Assembly: GCA_027886175.1 (NCBI GenBank)
Contig: JAJNNQ010000029.1
Coordinates: forward strand, 2,976,001 to 3,040,000
DNA from: Phylloscopus collybita
Taxonomy: Eukaryota; Chordata; Aves; Passeriformes; Phylloscopidae
Length of the DNA stretch: 64,000 nucleotides
Direction of reading: 5' to 3'
A program made the translations under genes and the position numbers. The notes below the pieces were generated by a model that had not been told where the DNA came from, did not search any database, and saw only the letters and a list, made by a program, of their open reading frames with translations. Below, in pieces: positions 36,918 through 48,594 of this stretch (position 1 is the stretch's first letter; each line of letters opens with the position of its first letter).

Positions 36918-39900
36918 AAATTCACCAAAAAGTAGGTAGACTGTTCTCTAGCATCTATTTCAGACATTCTTTTTTAAATAGTAGGAGTACTCAGAAGCTC
37001 TAAAACAGAATCTCTTCAGCAAGGTGTTGAAAATATACAGGATGGAAAAGAAGAACATTACCTTGTAAAGTCTATAATCTTTATTATTTTTTTATTTACT
37101 GTTATCCATGTTGTTATCACAAATATATGCATACTTCAAATGTCAACTCTTCAGAAAAACTGCAGAGGTGTAGTATGCATTGCCTTAAATGCCCTTGCTC
37201 CCTTCAGCTACTGATATCTTCAGCCCTTGTTTAAAGGTCTGCCACAGATGCTTCCACAGCCATCTTTGAGAGTAGTCAGTGATCTTGTGACCACTTATTT
37301 GTTTGCACTTGACCTCTGAATCCTGAGCAAGCATCTGATGACTGGTTTTTTCCTTTTCCTTTTTTTCTTTTTTTCCCCCCTTGGCTTAATATAAAGGCAG
37401 AAAACTACTTTCAATACCTCTGGAAGTGTCACCCCACCTGAGTATGGAGGACCGCTGGAGGCAACTAGGTCTCAAAATTAAGAGGCCTTTTGGCAGCTCC
37501 TGGTGTTTGATTCTAAAGAAATTGCATCTCAGTCACCACGATTTGTACCATGAAGTTCCATGGACTACGTGATCTTCAAAAAAAGAGTTTTAGGATATAT
37601 GAGCTAAAAGAGCAACACTGAATTCTGGATGAAAGGCCTTCCCCAGACAAAAAGTGCCTTTCAAATCAGCAACTTCATTGAAAGAATGGTTTTCAGACTC
37701 TCTGCACTTATCTTAGTATCTGAGATATACTAATCAATGTGTAGATACCTTGAGAAACATGTCACAAAATAAAAATTAAATAAAGACAAGGCAAGGTGTG
37801 CTTTGAAAAGAAAAATAGTGGAGTACAGGAGAAGTATTCTTAGATATGATGACTCCATGGTCTGCCAGGATTAACTGTACCAAACTGTTCTACAGCTCCT
37901 CACTGTTTACCAACATTCTGTCTTCTCTGCAGTGAGTAGAATACAGCCAATGATAAGTCAAAATTACATTGGCTTTATTATAGTAGAGTTTAAAGTCCTC
38001 TGAACGTAGCTGGCATCAGTGTTAATGCTGGCCAACTTGTGTGCACAGTATTCTGTAGAACAAGACCTGTATCTTCTCTTGAATCTGAAAGAGTCCAACA
38101 TAGTTTTGATCATGGCACCTGGTTGCCCTTAAAATCAGCACTGTGTATACTTTCCTCTGCTGTTTTATGTGAGTTATTAAATTATTAATGTTTTGCTTTC
38201 TTCAATTTGCTTAACAACCTGGTTCACTTGGGCGGTTTTTCCTTCAGACAATCACCGTGGGAGATCTGCTGCAATCTAATGAATATAACTGGCAGGACTA
38301 CATGGGGGAAAATGTAGGAATATTTCCTACCAATCCTGCAAATAATTTCTTAGGAAATAAGCTCACTCACACCATGCTTCAGAATTATCAAGTCATTTAT
38401 CTCCCAAGTCTTTAAATAATTCAGAGGAAACCTGACATTTGGGTAGCAACTGAACACATTTTTTATGTTATCAGGAAAAGATTAAATTAGAGAAACATGC
38501 TGTGATTGAAAGAGCAGTAGAGATTGTGGCAATGTTCACCATATACAACTATATTTTGCTAACTAAGCACAGCTTGTAAATGTGGTAGTGTTTCTCTCTG
38601 ACACTTGTAGAGTAGGAGAAGACTGTAAAGTATGAAGTTGCTCTTCCCTACCTTGTTTTGCTTCTCTTATTGTTCTACACCAGCAGAGAATTATCCTTCC
38701 TGCTCGTTTGGTTGGTTCATCTGTCATTAGTCTAGCCAAAAGTGCAGATTTGACAGTGAGAGTTTGAGGTCTGGGATCCAAGACAGATTGTGTTTCAGAA
38801 CATATATGCATGCTCGCACGTGATTGCTGGGTCCTGGGGAATATGTGGGCAGGGCGTTGCAATGGATCACAGTGGGTGTCCCCCCTGAAGGCCTGGGTCC
38901 CCAGAGACCCAATAAATGTAGCTACAGCACAGAATAAACACAAGAGGAAAGAGACAAGCTGCTCCAGGGCTGGAGAGGCAGTCCTGACACCTGGACATGA
39001 GCCCAGATGTTTTGGGAGTTTGAAATGTTCCTTCCTGCTCTCTCAAGAGTACAGTCTCAGCCAGCTGGCTCCTACATAAACAAACACAGACAGACAGTGA
39101 CACTTTCAAGCTATTAATTAGTCCAACTTTCAGTGAAGTTAATTTCAGAAATTAGTGTCTTTCTGTATCACAGAGCTTAATCATTGACACTTTGATGAAT
39201 TAAGGTCTTTTTTTAGTTTTCTTCTTTAGCCATTTCATGAAAGAGACATTTATGGATTGAATCTGGTGTCAGCCTCTTTCATATACAAATAAATTACTTT
39301 TGCATTGTTTACACATCACAACTAAGAGAAAATATATCTCTTTGTTAGCCTACTCATTATACTTCAGGTAAAAATAGCTACCAACACTATAAAATTAAAA
39401 ACAGATATGCAAGGGCTGAACTTGGTTTCCACATATTGTTATGTGCATATTTCTCTTTGTCCAGTGCTGCAGCATAATGCTTTACTGACAGTTTTCATTA
39501 ATCAGTTCCTATTTTAGATGTAAATTAACTAGTCTCACAAACAAGAGTCCTCTTTATAACTGCAGTCTTCACATCTTGATTTTTAGACAATTTTTCACAG
39601 GGTTATTCATTAATTAGGTCTTTAATTATGGATTAATTAGCAGCTGAGTTACAATATTCCTTATACTTTCTCAACTCTTGTAACACTAATATGTTTGCCA
39701 TCAAGCATGATAGATGTTACATATGCAAGGGGATTTATTACAGATGTATTCCCCTAGCACTTCAGTGAGCTGACTAATTATTCTTCTACTGACAATGAAG
39801 CTAATGAAACACTGGACTGATGTCTCTGACAAAAATCTATTTTTTTTTCCCACTGGGTATTTCTGAAGAGAAGTCTAATTTTTTTAAGACTGAGAGAGGG

Positions 39901-42055
39901 ATGATGTATTTGAAATGGGCATGTATTTTCAGGTTGTTTCGTATCAAAGGAGGAACAGCTCACAAGTGTATTACATATTGGTAAAGGTGTTGAATCTATG
40001 AATGTAGCTGTAGTGAGCAGGTGCAAATAATTGTCTTAGATAACATACAACAGCATCCTGGGAAACCAAAAGCATGTTCTAAGAACAGATTGGAGAGATC
40101 CCCCTTAGCTTCTCATACACAGACCCATGGCAAATAGATTTGCATTCATTGACACTGAGCAAAACATTGACACTCTCATATACAGTTAGATGACCTTAAT
40201 TAAGCATAACATTACACTCTCAGGTTTCTCAAACTTGTTTCATGTCCATTGTGATTTTGAATACAGATTTTGAATTTCATTGACTTATTATTTGTCTTAA
40301 GGTTCCTGAACAATTCCTGAGATCTGAGGCTACTATTACTTAACTTTCATGTACCCTTAGAGGGTACAGCCTCTGAAGTCATCTCTGTGAATGACCACAT
40401 CATAAATGTTATTTTAGACTCTCTGCCTAACTGACACTAATTAAAGATCCTCAAAATGTATTATTTTCTTTTGCTTCCCGGGGGCCATTTTACATGTATT
40501 GATCTAAGAATTCAATCGTGTCACCTGCCTTTATTGCAGAGGAGAACAAGAACCAATGTCTGACCTACAGCAGTCCTATTTCCAGTATTAGATACAAAAT
40601 CATTAGTTGTATAATGAGTAAAACAGTCATAGTCAACTGCTAAGATGTTAAATTTTGTGATGTAAGATGTCAGATAATTTAGATAAGCAAGAGATGATGC
40701 TGCTTTCAACTACTTCAGCAGTCAAGTTATTTCAGCTCTAAGGTCTGAAAAAAGTAAAGTGAATGAAACTCTTTGGTATGATCTATCTCTTTGGTTAATA
40801 AGCATTATCATCCATTCCTGATCCTTGAAACTGTTCTCAGTTAACTGCTGTTGAGAGGAAGAGACCTGGTCAGTACCTTTTAACCGACAGAAAGTAACAT
40901 GTCAATGATAGCACATAAATACTTGTGGTAGCAACAACAACAATAATGACGATATTTGACTTTAAATGATAGGCTGTGTTCACAAAAGATGTAGCAGGCT
41001 GTATTTCCTATGCCAGTTAGATTAACTGTAAGTAGCCTTCAGAAACTGAAGTTCTATAACTCTTTTTAAATTCCACTCTAAATTTTGACAGACAACAAAG
41101 ATAAATGACTACCTCTCAAGCCATTTTTTTTTTTATCGAAAATCATTCTCACACCAGCATATGTCCTTGAGATGTAATAGTAGTGGTTTATTATAACTGA
41201 GTCACAGAGTGGAACTTGAAAGGCTTCCTAAATTATAAAGTTTGGATTGTCACAAGTGTAAATCTATTTAGAGGGACTATGTGAAGGGTGAATCTCACCC
41301 TCTTTAAACACCAAACATACTGCCTTGGACTAAATGTTCTCTCTTTCAGCTATTTTTCCCATATGCATTGGTTTTTAAATACCCACAGCAAAATAGCAGC
41401 AACCTGATAGCTACTTCTCACTTTCTCTGCCATTTTCCACCTTGACCCCACACATCTGAAGAAACACAATAATCAGCAAAACTGTCACTTACCTACTACT
41501 AAAGAACACAAATGTCCAGAGTTTCTGAGTGTGCTCGCAGCTATTCAATGTGGGACACTGAGGTTGTTTATAGCATAGCTCATGGCCAGCCAGATCTGCT
41601 TGAACCCCGCAGCGTGACTAGCCTTCCAGATATACTAATATGCTATATTTGTAAAGTGATAACATGATCTGTGGTCCAACAGCAGAGACACGGGCAGGAT
41701 AAAGTGTCTGCACTGCATGACTCAACACAGGATGGAAACAACTGTGCTAGGAGAGCATCTCATTTGCTTCAAGGAAAGTGTGACAGAGCTAATGTTACTC
41801 ATGCTTATGTATATTTGCTGGAAAAGGGCAAGGAGAATAAAACAAAAATGCATATACAGTCTGAATTCCTCTAGTACAGACTACCTTTTCCTTCCCATGT
41901 TGGCTCAATTCTGAAATAAATACACACATATGTACACAATCACCATGCAGTTTGCATGACTGATTGATTTACAGCAAAATCTGCCTTTTCTTGCTGATGG
42001 TGGCTCACCTTTTTACAACAATGCTTTTCACTGACAGCAGTACTCCGGCTTACTG

Positions 42056-42265
42056 TTAGTGGATCCAGAAGGGCAGGACTGTGGGCAGCCAGAGATCATC
42101 TTGCTGCAGAATCAGCATTGCCAGGGCAGGGGCTGATAAGCTCAAGGGGCTGATGCGGGGTCCTGAGCCGTGGGCAAAAGGGAAGGGTCCTGGGGGTGCA
42201 AGAGGCACGATGGACATGGAACAGAAACCTATCAGGACCCTCATGGCCCTCCCTCATAATTCAGC
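42056..42265. other. GC-rich patch upstream of LRRC2 coding exons
   Basis: About 200 bases are clearly GC-rich in an AT-rich setting. On the minus strand they are followed by consensus-like donors (CA|GTAAGC near 42051, AG|GTGAGC at 42009). It might be a first exon or promoter of the minus-strand gene, but no acceptor-bounded exon or promoter motif settles it. Confidence 0.25.
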
Positions 42266-42296
42266 ATGAATGGTTGACATTTTCTGATTGTATCTT

Positions 42297-42355
42297 TGAG
42301 GGAGGGAGGGAAGGAGGGAGGAAGGGAGGGAAGAAGGGACGAAGAAAGGAAGGCA
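42297..42355. repeat. (GGGA)n-like microsatellite
   Basis: Imperfect GGGA and GGAA units of about 59 bases, purine-rich on the plus strand. Confidence 0.92.
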
Positions 42356-43151
42356 GGCTTATTTTCAAAAAATAAAGTTTTTCAACAGAAATATTTTCAA
42401 AAACTGCTTTTAATTTAATTTCCCTTAAAATTTGGCTTTTCAATTAAAATAGATTCACATTTTTAATTTTTTTTTAAAAAAAACAAGTTTTTTCAATATT
42501 TCTGCTTATTTTTCATTCCGGCCAGTAACAATAAGCATTAATTACTGCAGCTGGGCTCGGCTTAATCTTCAGATACTAGTTTTGCATTGCTGTATTTTCA
42601 GTGACCTTGCTGAAATCATATAACATTGGAATGGGAAAGTCAGGGAATGTAATGAGCTGTGAGTTAAAACACTCAGTTTTGTCTTCAAGTCTGAAGGAGG
42701 TAGTATCAGGATTCACTTTGACCTTTTTCAATGCAATGTGTTTCAAGGTATGGTGACATGCCTGAATGATCCTTCATCACATATCCTTACTGCTCAGTCA
42801 TCTTAGTTTTCACAGACATCAGTAATAAACAGTGATCACCACATCCATTTTTTCTAATACTTCATTATTTACTGATACACTACCCACAAATTTGCGTGGT
42901 TTTTTTGCTATATAGCCATATGGATTTCTGTGAGCATTATCAGGCTTCAGCCACAAGAGCTGATGAAGAAATCAGTGAGGGAGACAATACTTTGGAGCAG
43001 AGAGAGTGCATCCCTTCTATATTCAAAAACATGGTCCATAGTTCTGCTTTTGTGCACACTGCCTAGGAAAATGTGTTGCTATAATTTTGTCCAGAATGTG
43101 ACAACATGAAATAATAATTAATTAGAAATTATATTAAAGAAAAAACTTACC

Positions 43152-43379
43152 TCCATCTCACTTTTTCAAGATCCATCCTTTGTTGTACAGGTGTTGATTT
43201 TGTTAAAGGAAGGTAAGAGGTCTTGTGTTCTTTAAGTGTTGAAATACTGAAATGTGTTTCAGTAACCAAAAGCTGACCTTGTAGTTAATTCCCTGGCCTT
43301 AGCCCAGGATTCATAGATCAGCAAACCTTCCAACTACAATCATAGCCTGACCATGACAAAGAGAGGCTTGGGATGTTTC
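43152..43379 (-). other. LRRC2: Candidate 5' exon of LRRC2 (mostly untranslated, may hold an upstream start)
   Basis: On the minus strand a pyrimidine-rich tract ending in TCTCTTTCCAG precedes 43379, and a strong donor GAG|GTAAGT follows 43152, framing 228 bases. Joined to the exon starting at 29914, its last two codons (ATG at 43157-43155, then GAG) read directly into the LRRC2 frame. This would add eight residues, MEEKLNVN, before the MGHQ start. An in-frame TGA lies four codons before that ATG, and the ATG has G at -3 and +4. A second ATG (43177-43175) is in another frame. The splice signals and the phase are visible; that this exon is used, and that it belongs to LRRC2, is inference. Because it has an acceptor, a still earlier first exon would be needed, unless transcription starts inside it. 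Confidence 0.42.
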
Positions 43380-43430
43380 CTGGAAAGAGAATGAGAAAAA
43401 ACATCAGCTGATGAAGTAGACATCACATAC

Positions 43431-43433
<3 letters not shown>

Positions 43434-43473
<40 letters not shown>

Positions 43474-43484
43474 AAAAAAAAAAA
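43434..43484. repeat. Poly-A tract
   Basis: Thirty-eight A, two G, then eleven A. Confidence 0.97.
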
Positions 43485-46400
43485 CTATCTTATTAAGAAA
43501 ATGCAGTAAGGATGGAAAAACAACTGAGGAAGGGCATGAAAAATTTAGAGTATTAAAAACTGAGGACTGGGAAGAGAGAAAGAGAAGGAGAGAGAGAGGA
43601 AAAAGAGACAGAATATATAATATTGTTTAGTTGTGGATCTCAGTTTACTTGACAAAAAAATACTAAGGAAAAGGACAACTGTAGGTCAGTACTGTAAGTC
43701 AGGAAAACTGTAAGTGCTGGCATAGTATGAAAATACCACAAGCAAGGGAGTAGTAGACAGCATACTGGCCAGGCCAGTGAACAGACAGAAGGCTTGCTTG
43801 CTAACAAAACCTATTGGATCCATCAAAGGCAAGTCAGAGTGACAGAAGCCAGTTTGTTCAAAGGTGTTTGCCTGCTGCATCCTGCATCCCAGTCCATCAT
43901 CAGCAGTATTCATCTGTCAGAGCCAACTGACCTTGGCTCAAACGCAACCTTGCGTGCCTGCCACAGCATTCCCACAGGAATTGCTCCTCATCCAGGTGAT
44001 CCAGTAGACCAGCAGCTATGTACTCGTTTGACACAGCAGTCTACTGAATCATCCTCCTGGACAAGGACCATTGCCTGGGAAGTGGTACAAAAACAGTAAT
44101 TTCATAAAGAGGCCTGGTCTATTTTGGCTGCTGAAGTTCATGGTTCTCATAAACTGGAGCTATTGTGAAATAGAGAAGGAGCCAGCACTGGATTCCCTGA
44201 CATCCAAGTCTTGGAAATAGCTTGCAAATCTGCCCAAGCTGTCTTAGTTTGAAGCCAGCTGCTCCAGAGGCAGCAGCTGTATTGCTTCCACTGATGAATT
44301 CACTCTGAAATCAAAACAGCCCTGGTTATGAATCAGTGTACTATCCTAGGATAGCAGATCCTCTACCCATGAAACTGACAAATCCACCACTCAGATAATC
44401 CAACTGATGTCAATGAGAATTGACTATAAACAAACAAACCAAGGGACATTACCTTTTTCCACTTGTGCATTAGCTGTAACAAAATTTCCATACTTAATCT
44501 CTTCTTTTTAGAAAACTCACAAAGTAAAGACAACAAAGATACTTGAAATATAATCTGTATAAATAATTGCCATATAAGCTTATCTATGCTTGTTTTTCTG
44601 GTCTATCTCCACTGTTCATTCTAAGGATAACAATATGCAATTAAATTAAGGCCAGTAGAAAAATCTAAACATTAAGGTCAGTGTCTGGGTAATACAGGCT
44701 GTAGCCAAGACCTAGCATAGGGTTGAAGTTGGAACAGCCTTTTGTGTAGACAAGACACCTCCACACCAGACCTTCAGACCTAAAAGACTAACAAGAGTTG
44801 TTCTACCATAGCTGTAATCAGCCCTAGAAGGAAACACTCGACAAGTAACAGCTTTTTAGGGACATCTTTCCCATAAATATACAACAGAGTAAAATCCATG
44901 CAAAGACTTATAAAAAGTCAGGCTGAAGAAGGAACAGAACTTGCTACAGTAATTTATCCCATACTGAACAAAACTGTTCAGCAAAAATAAAACATTTTGC
45001 TTCTTGCTTTGTTTTCGTATTATCTGTATGTCTTTCAGTCTCGAGCTGTCAGAGCTGCTGACTAAATGTAATAATACTGCATCATCTCTAAGTCACATTA
45101 GAAATCGCTTCAGCAGATCAGATTCTTATATCTGTGACCTTTCAGTATTAAGGGGTCAGTCCTTTCTGATGCAACCTCAGTATGCACCGAAGATCCAATT
45201 TATAACTCCTGACAATGCTACAGCCCAGAGATGACTGTTCTGAAAAGTACCTGGAGCATTAGTATGATGAGTTGAGTCTCAGACAATGTTCATAATTCTG
45301 GGCTCTGAGTCACGCTATTTTGTTGTCCTACCTGCGCTACGAGACCTTTTGTGCAGATTTACCTCTGCCGTCACACAGGTGCTTCAGCAGGCTTGGCTTG
45401 TGGCTCACGCTGGGGTTTTTTTGGGGTTTTTTTTTTTCTGAGATTGCACAGCTCTTTTGAAAACAAACCCTTACCCTGACTTCAATGGCTTCAAAGGCTT
45501 CAACCCTTTTTACCCTGACTTCATCTTAAACTTCAATAAACTTTAACTTCAACTTGAATTCCAACCTATTTTGCTCAAGCTTTAACTTAAGGTTCCCTGC
45601 TTAGATTACTTTTGCACCCCTCTTTTGAAGTCCCATGTCTCAGTCATGCGGCAGACTTCATTGGAGACTCTGTTAACTTAATACAGAAGTCCTCAAAATT
45701 GCAGCTCCCAAGTGATCTGGGAATAAATAACTCTTAAAAAACCCCAAGGCATTTGTATATCTGGCCCTAAAATTTCATAAATGCCTTAAAAATAATTTCA
45801 ACTTATTAAGACTATTTGTCCAGAGGTAAGTCAACCTCCAGTAAATGTGCAAGGACATTCAAATCATGACAGAAAGAATGTCTAACAGTTCATGAAGGAT
45901 TGTGTAGGCACTGTGAGGAAGAAATGCAGCACTTAAAATCCAGAGTTGTACAGGACACAGGACTTTGAGTCAACAAAGATGACAAGGCTGTGACTGATGG
46001 ACATCTTCCCAGGAGGTTGTTAACAAGGTTATAAAGATTCTCAAGATGAAAACATGTCAGAACTTACATTAGAATTAACATATAGCCCTCTTTGTGAATG
46101 ATGCACACATTTGTAAATGGAAGCACAGTTTTGCTCAACCACAGATTACTTTTAGAGCTACTTACACTTGTACCTGACTTGAACTGAATCGCCTCATTTA
46201 AGAAACATTTTCTGAACTAAATAATGGGCATGGCATCTATTGATTTCTCTCATTACATTTAATTGTGCAACAAATTAAAGACACAAGAGCCCACCAGGAG
46301 CCCACTGGTGTGAATGAAGAGAAATTAGATGTGTGTTACGTTTGATTGCCCAGTAATTGTTGAGAACAGGAGGCTTTGGTAGGAGCCAGACTTAGGAGAC

Positions 46401-46687
46401 AGCCTCATTAGATGTGTCATTAAAGGGAGCCAACCACAGCTATCCTTCCACCCTGATCAAGTCAGTGAAGTAGCACAAGCTCTTTTTGGGGATGCATATC
46501 TTCACCAAGGTGTAACAGGGCACTGTCAAGGGAACAAAATTCATATCTTTCCAGGGACAATTAAACCTAGAAAAAGGAGGGGAAATATATGAAAACTCAA
46601 TTCCATTTATAGTCCTTTGTCTTTGCCTGACAGGAGCTCAGGAGAAAATAGACACCACTGGGCTACCAAATGCAACACCCTGCCTAC

Positions 46688-46692
46688 GCAGC
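46688..46692. repeat. Target-site duplication, left copy
   Basis: GCAGC, identical to the copy at 47784-47788, directly abutting the solo LTR. Confidence 0.85.
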
Positions 46693-47783
46693 TGTAGTGT
46701 ATCAATCCTGGCTGGATTCCAGGCATACATCAAAACTTCTCCATCACTCCCCTTTGCAAATGGACAGGGGAGAGAAAATATTAAAAAGGCTCCTAGGTTG
46801 AGATAGGGACAGGGAGAGATCACTCACCAATATCATCATGGGCAAAACAGGCATTAACTGGAGATATTGATTGAATTTATTAGTAACAAATTCAGAACAG
46901 GATAATGAGAAGTAAAATAAACATTAAAAACACCTTTCCCCTACCCCTCCTCCTTTCCAGCTCTACCTCCTCCACCCCGGCAGCACAAGGAAACAGTAAA
47001 TAGGGATTACAACCAGTTCATCAGTTGTTTCTCCCACTGCTCAAGGAGAGTTGTCCTTTCCCTGTTCCAGTGTGGGGACCTTACCACAAACTTTTCCAGT
47101 CTGAGTCCATTCCATAGGCAACAGTCCTCCGCAAACTACTCCAACACGGGTAGCACTTCCATGGGTGAAGTCCTTCAAGGAGAGGCTTACCCTGTGTGTA
47201 CCCCATGGGTTTACAAGTCCTACAGGAAACCTGCTCCAGTCTAGGCTCCTCTTTCCCTAAGTCTGCTTCCTGTCAGGAGCCTGCTCCAACACAGACTTCC
47301 CAAGGGGTCACAGCCTCTCCTCAGGCATCCACCTGCTCCAGCCTGCTGTTCCTCCATCAGCTACAGGTGGATCTCTGAATCCCTGTGGATCTCCATGGGC
47401 TGCAGGGGCACAGCTGTTCACCATGGTCTGCACCACAGGTTGCAGGGGAATCTCAGCTCCAGTGCTTGAAGCATCACCTGTCCATCTTTCTCCAGTGACT
47501 TTGATATCTGCAGAGTTGTTCCTCTGACATGTTCTCACTCTGCTTTTCTCTGGCCACAATCACATCAGTGTGATAACCCTTTTTTTTTCCTCTCTTAAAT
47601 CTGTTATCCCAGAGGCATTACCACCATCTCTAATTGTCCCAGCCTTGGCCAGTGACACATCTGTCTTTGGAGCCAACAGGGACTGGCTCTGCCAGACACA
47701 GAGGAAGCTTCTAGCAGCTTCTCATAGAAGCCGCCCTTGTAGCCCCCACCACTATCAAAACCTGGCCACACAAACTTAGTACA
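46693..47783 (-). mobile_element. Solo LTR of an ERVL-type endogenous retrovirus, with target duplication
   Basis: On the plus strand the element starts TGTAGTG and ends TAGTACA, so on the minus strand it opens TGTACT and closes with CTACA, keeping the TG...CA ends of an LTR. The five bases GCAGC flank it on both sides (46688-46692 and 47784-47788), a perfect target-site duplication. Inside, on the minus strand, are the opening TGTGTGGCCAGGTTTTG, a GC-rich middle with several related CTGCTCC (plus-strand) units, and the polyadenylation signal AATAAA (plus 46876-46881). About 1091 bases. With no internal viral genes between the duplications, it arose by recombination between the two LTRs of a provirus. 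Confidence 0.92.
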
Positions 47784-47788
47784 GCAGC
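47784..47788. repeat. Target-site duplication, right copy
   Basis: GCAGC, identical to the copy at 46688-46692. Confidence 0.85.
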
Positions 47789-48562
47789 CTATTCATGTAA
47801 TGTGTCTGAGAGACAAAGACTCTCCACACCGTGAAAACCACAGCACACCATGGATCAACACAGACTAATGGCTCTTGCCATGTTGCTTTCTGCTGGGGTA
47901 CAATAAAGAAAACAAGGAAAGGTTCCTATTCTGAGCTGACTAGGAAGCAGCACACACACTGTTGTCACCCTCCTCCTGCAGGCTTGCTGCTTTATGAAAC
48001 CACAGCAGAAGAGGGTGTTTTTAAGGAAGAAACCAAGGGTGCCATCTATTGTCCAAATAACAGGGACACCCACTTCCTTTCACTTGAAGCATTGAACTCT
48101 GAGTTCCTCTGCCTTCAACTATACTGCTACTACGGAAACATGAATACAATACCTGCTTTTTCCTTTATTCCTGTGTGCCACATGGAGCCTCAGAGATAGA
48201 TCTGCTTCGGCAGTCTATTTTACAGAGTGCAGATAAGTGCAAGAATATGTTACTAGAACACAGAGTAACCCTCTGGCATGACTGCCTCATCCCAGCAGTC
48301 CCACTGTAGAGCCATTCATACACAATATGCAGTTCCATGTCTATTACTAGGCTACAGACAGTAATTTTTCTGGATGTAGGCATACTAGCTACAGATAGAA
48401 AAGACAGAGAGGAGAAGCTGTCTCTGTCTATTAATCCAGAAGCTTTTGTTTTAAATTCATGACCTGCTGCTAATAAACTAAATGGTTCACCAATAAACAA
48501 CACAACAGCTAATTTGTTTTTTGTTTTGGTTTTTTTTGGTTTTTTTTTTTTTTTTTGTTGTT

Positions 48563-48594
<32 letters not shown>

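Larger units (their letters stand above)
35046..41492. other. Upstream LRRC2 intron, simple repeats only
   Basis: Contains 47 T (35772-35818), an ATTTT repeat (36876-36917), a somewhat GC-richer patch at 38780-39070 with open frames on both strands and no recognised content, and a cluster of TAATTA cores at 39605-39640. No gene supported. Confidence 0.5.
43380..46692. other. Upstream/intergenic region, nothing recognised
   Basis: Holds 38 A (43434-43471) and a short GA-rich stretch (about 43570-43610). Open frames at 43686-44099 on both strands and at 45004-45234 have no recognised content. No repeat family named. Confidence 0.5.

Noticed and set aside
38563..39109. 126-codon minus-strand frame and shorter overlapping frames
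   Set aside because: The patch is slightly GC-richer, which lengthens frames on both strands. No motif or splice support was found.
43686..44099. 101-codon plus and 75-codon minus open frames
   Set aside because: Unrecognised and mutually overlapping; nothing supports transcription or splicing.
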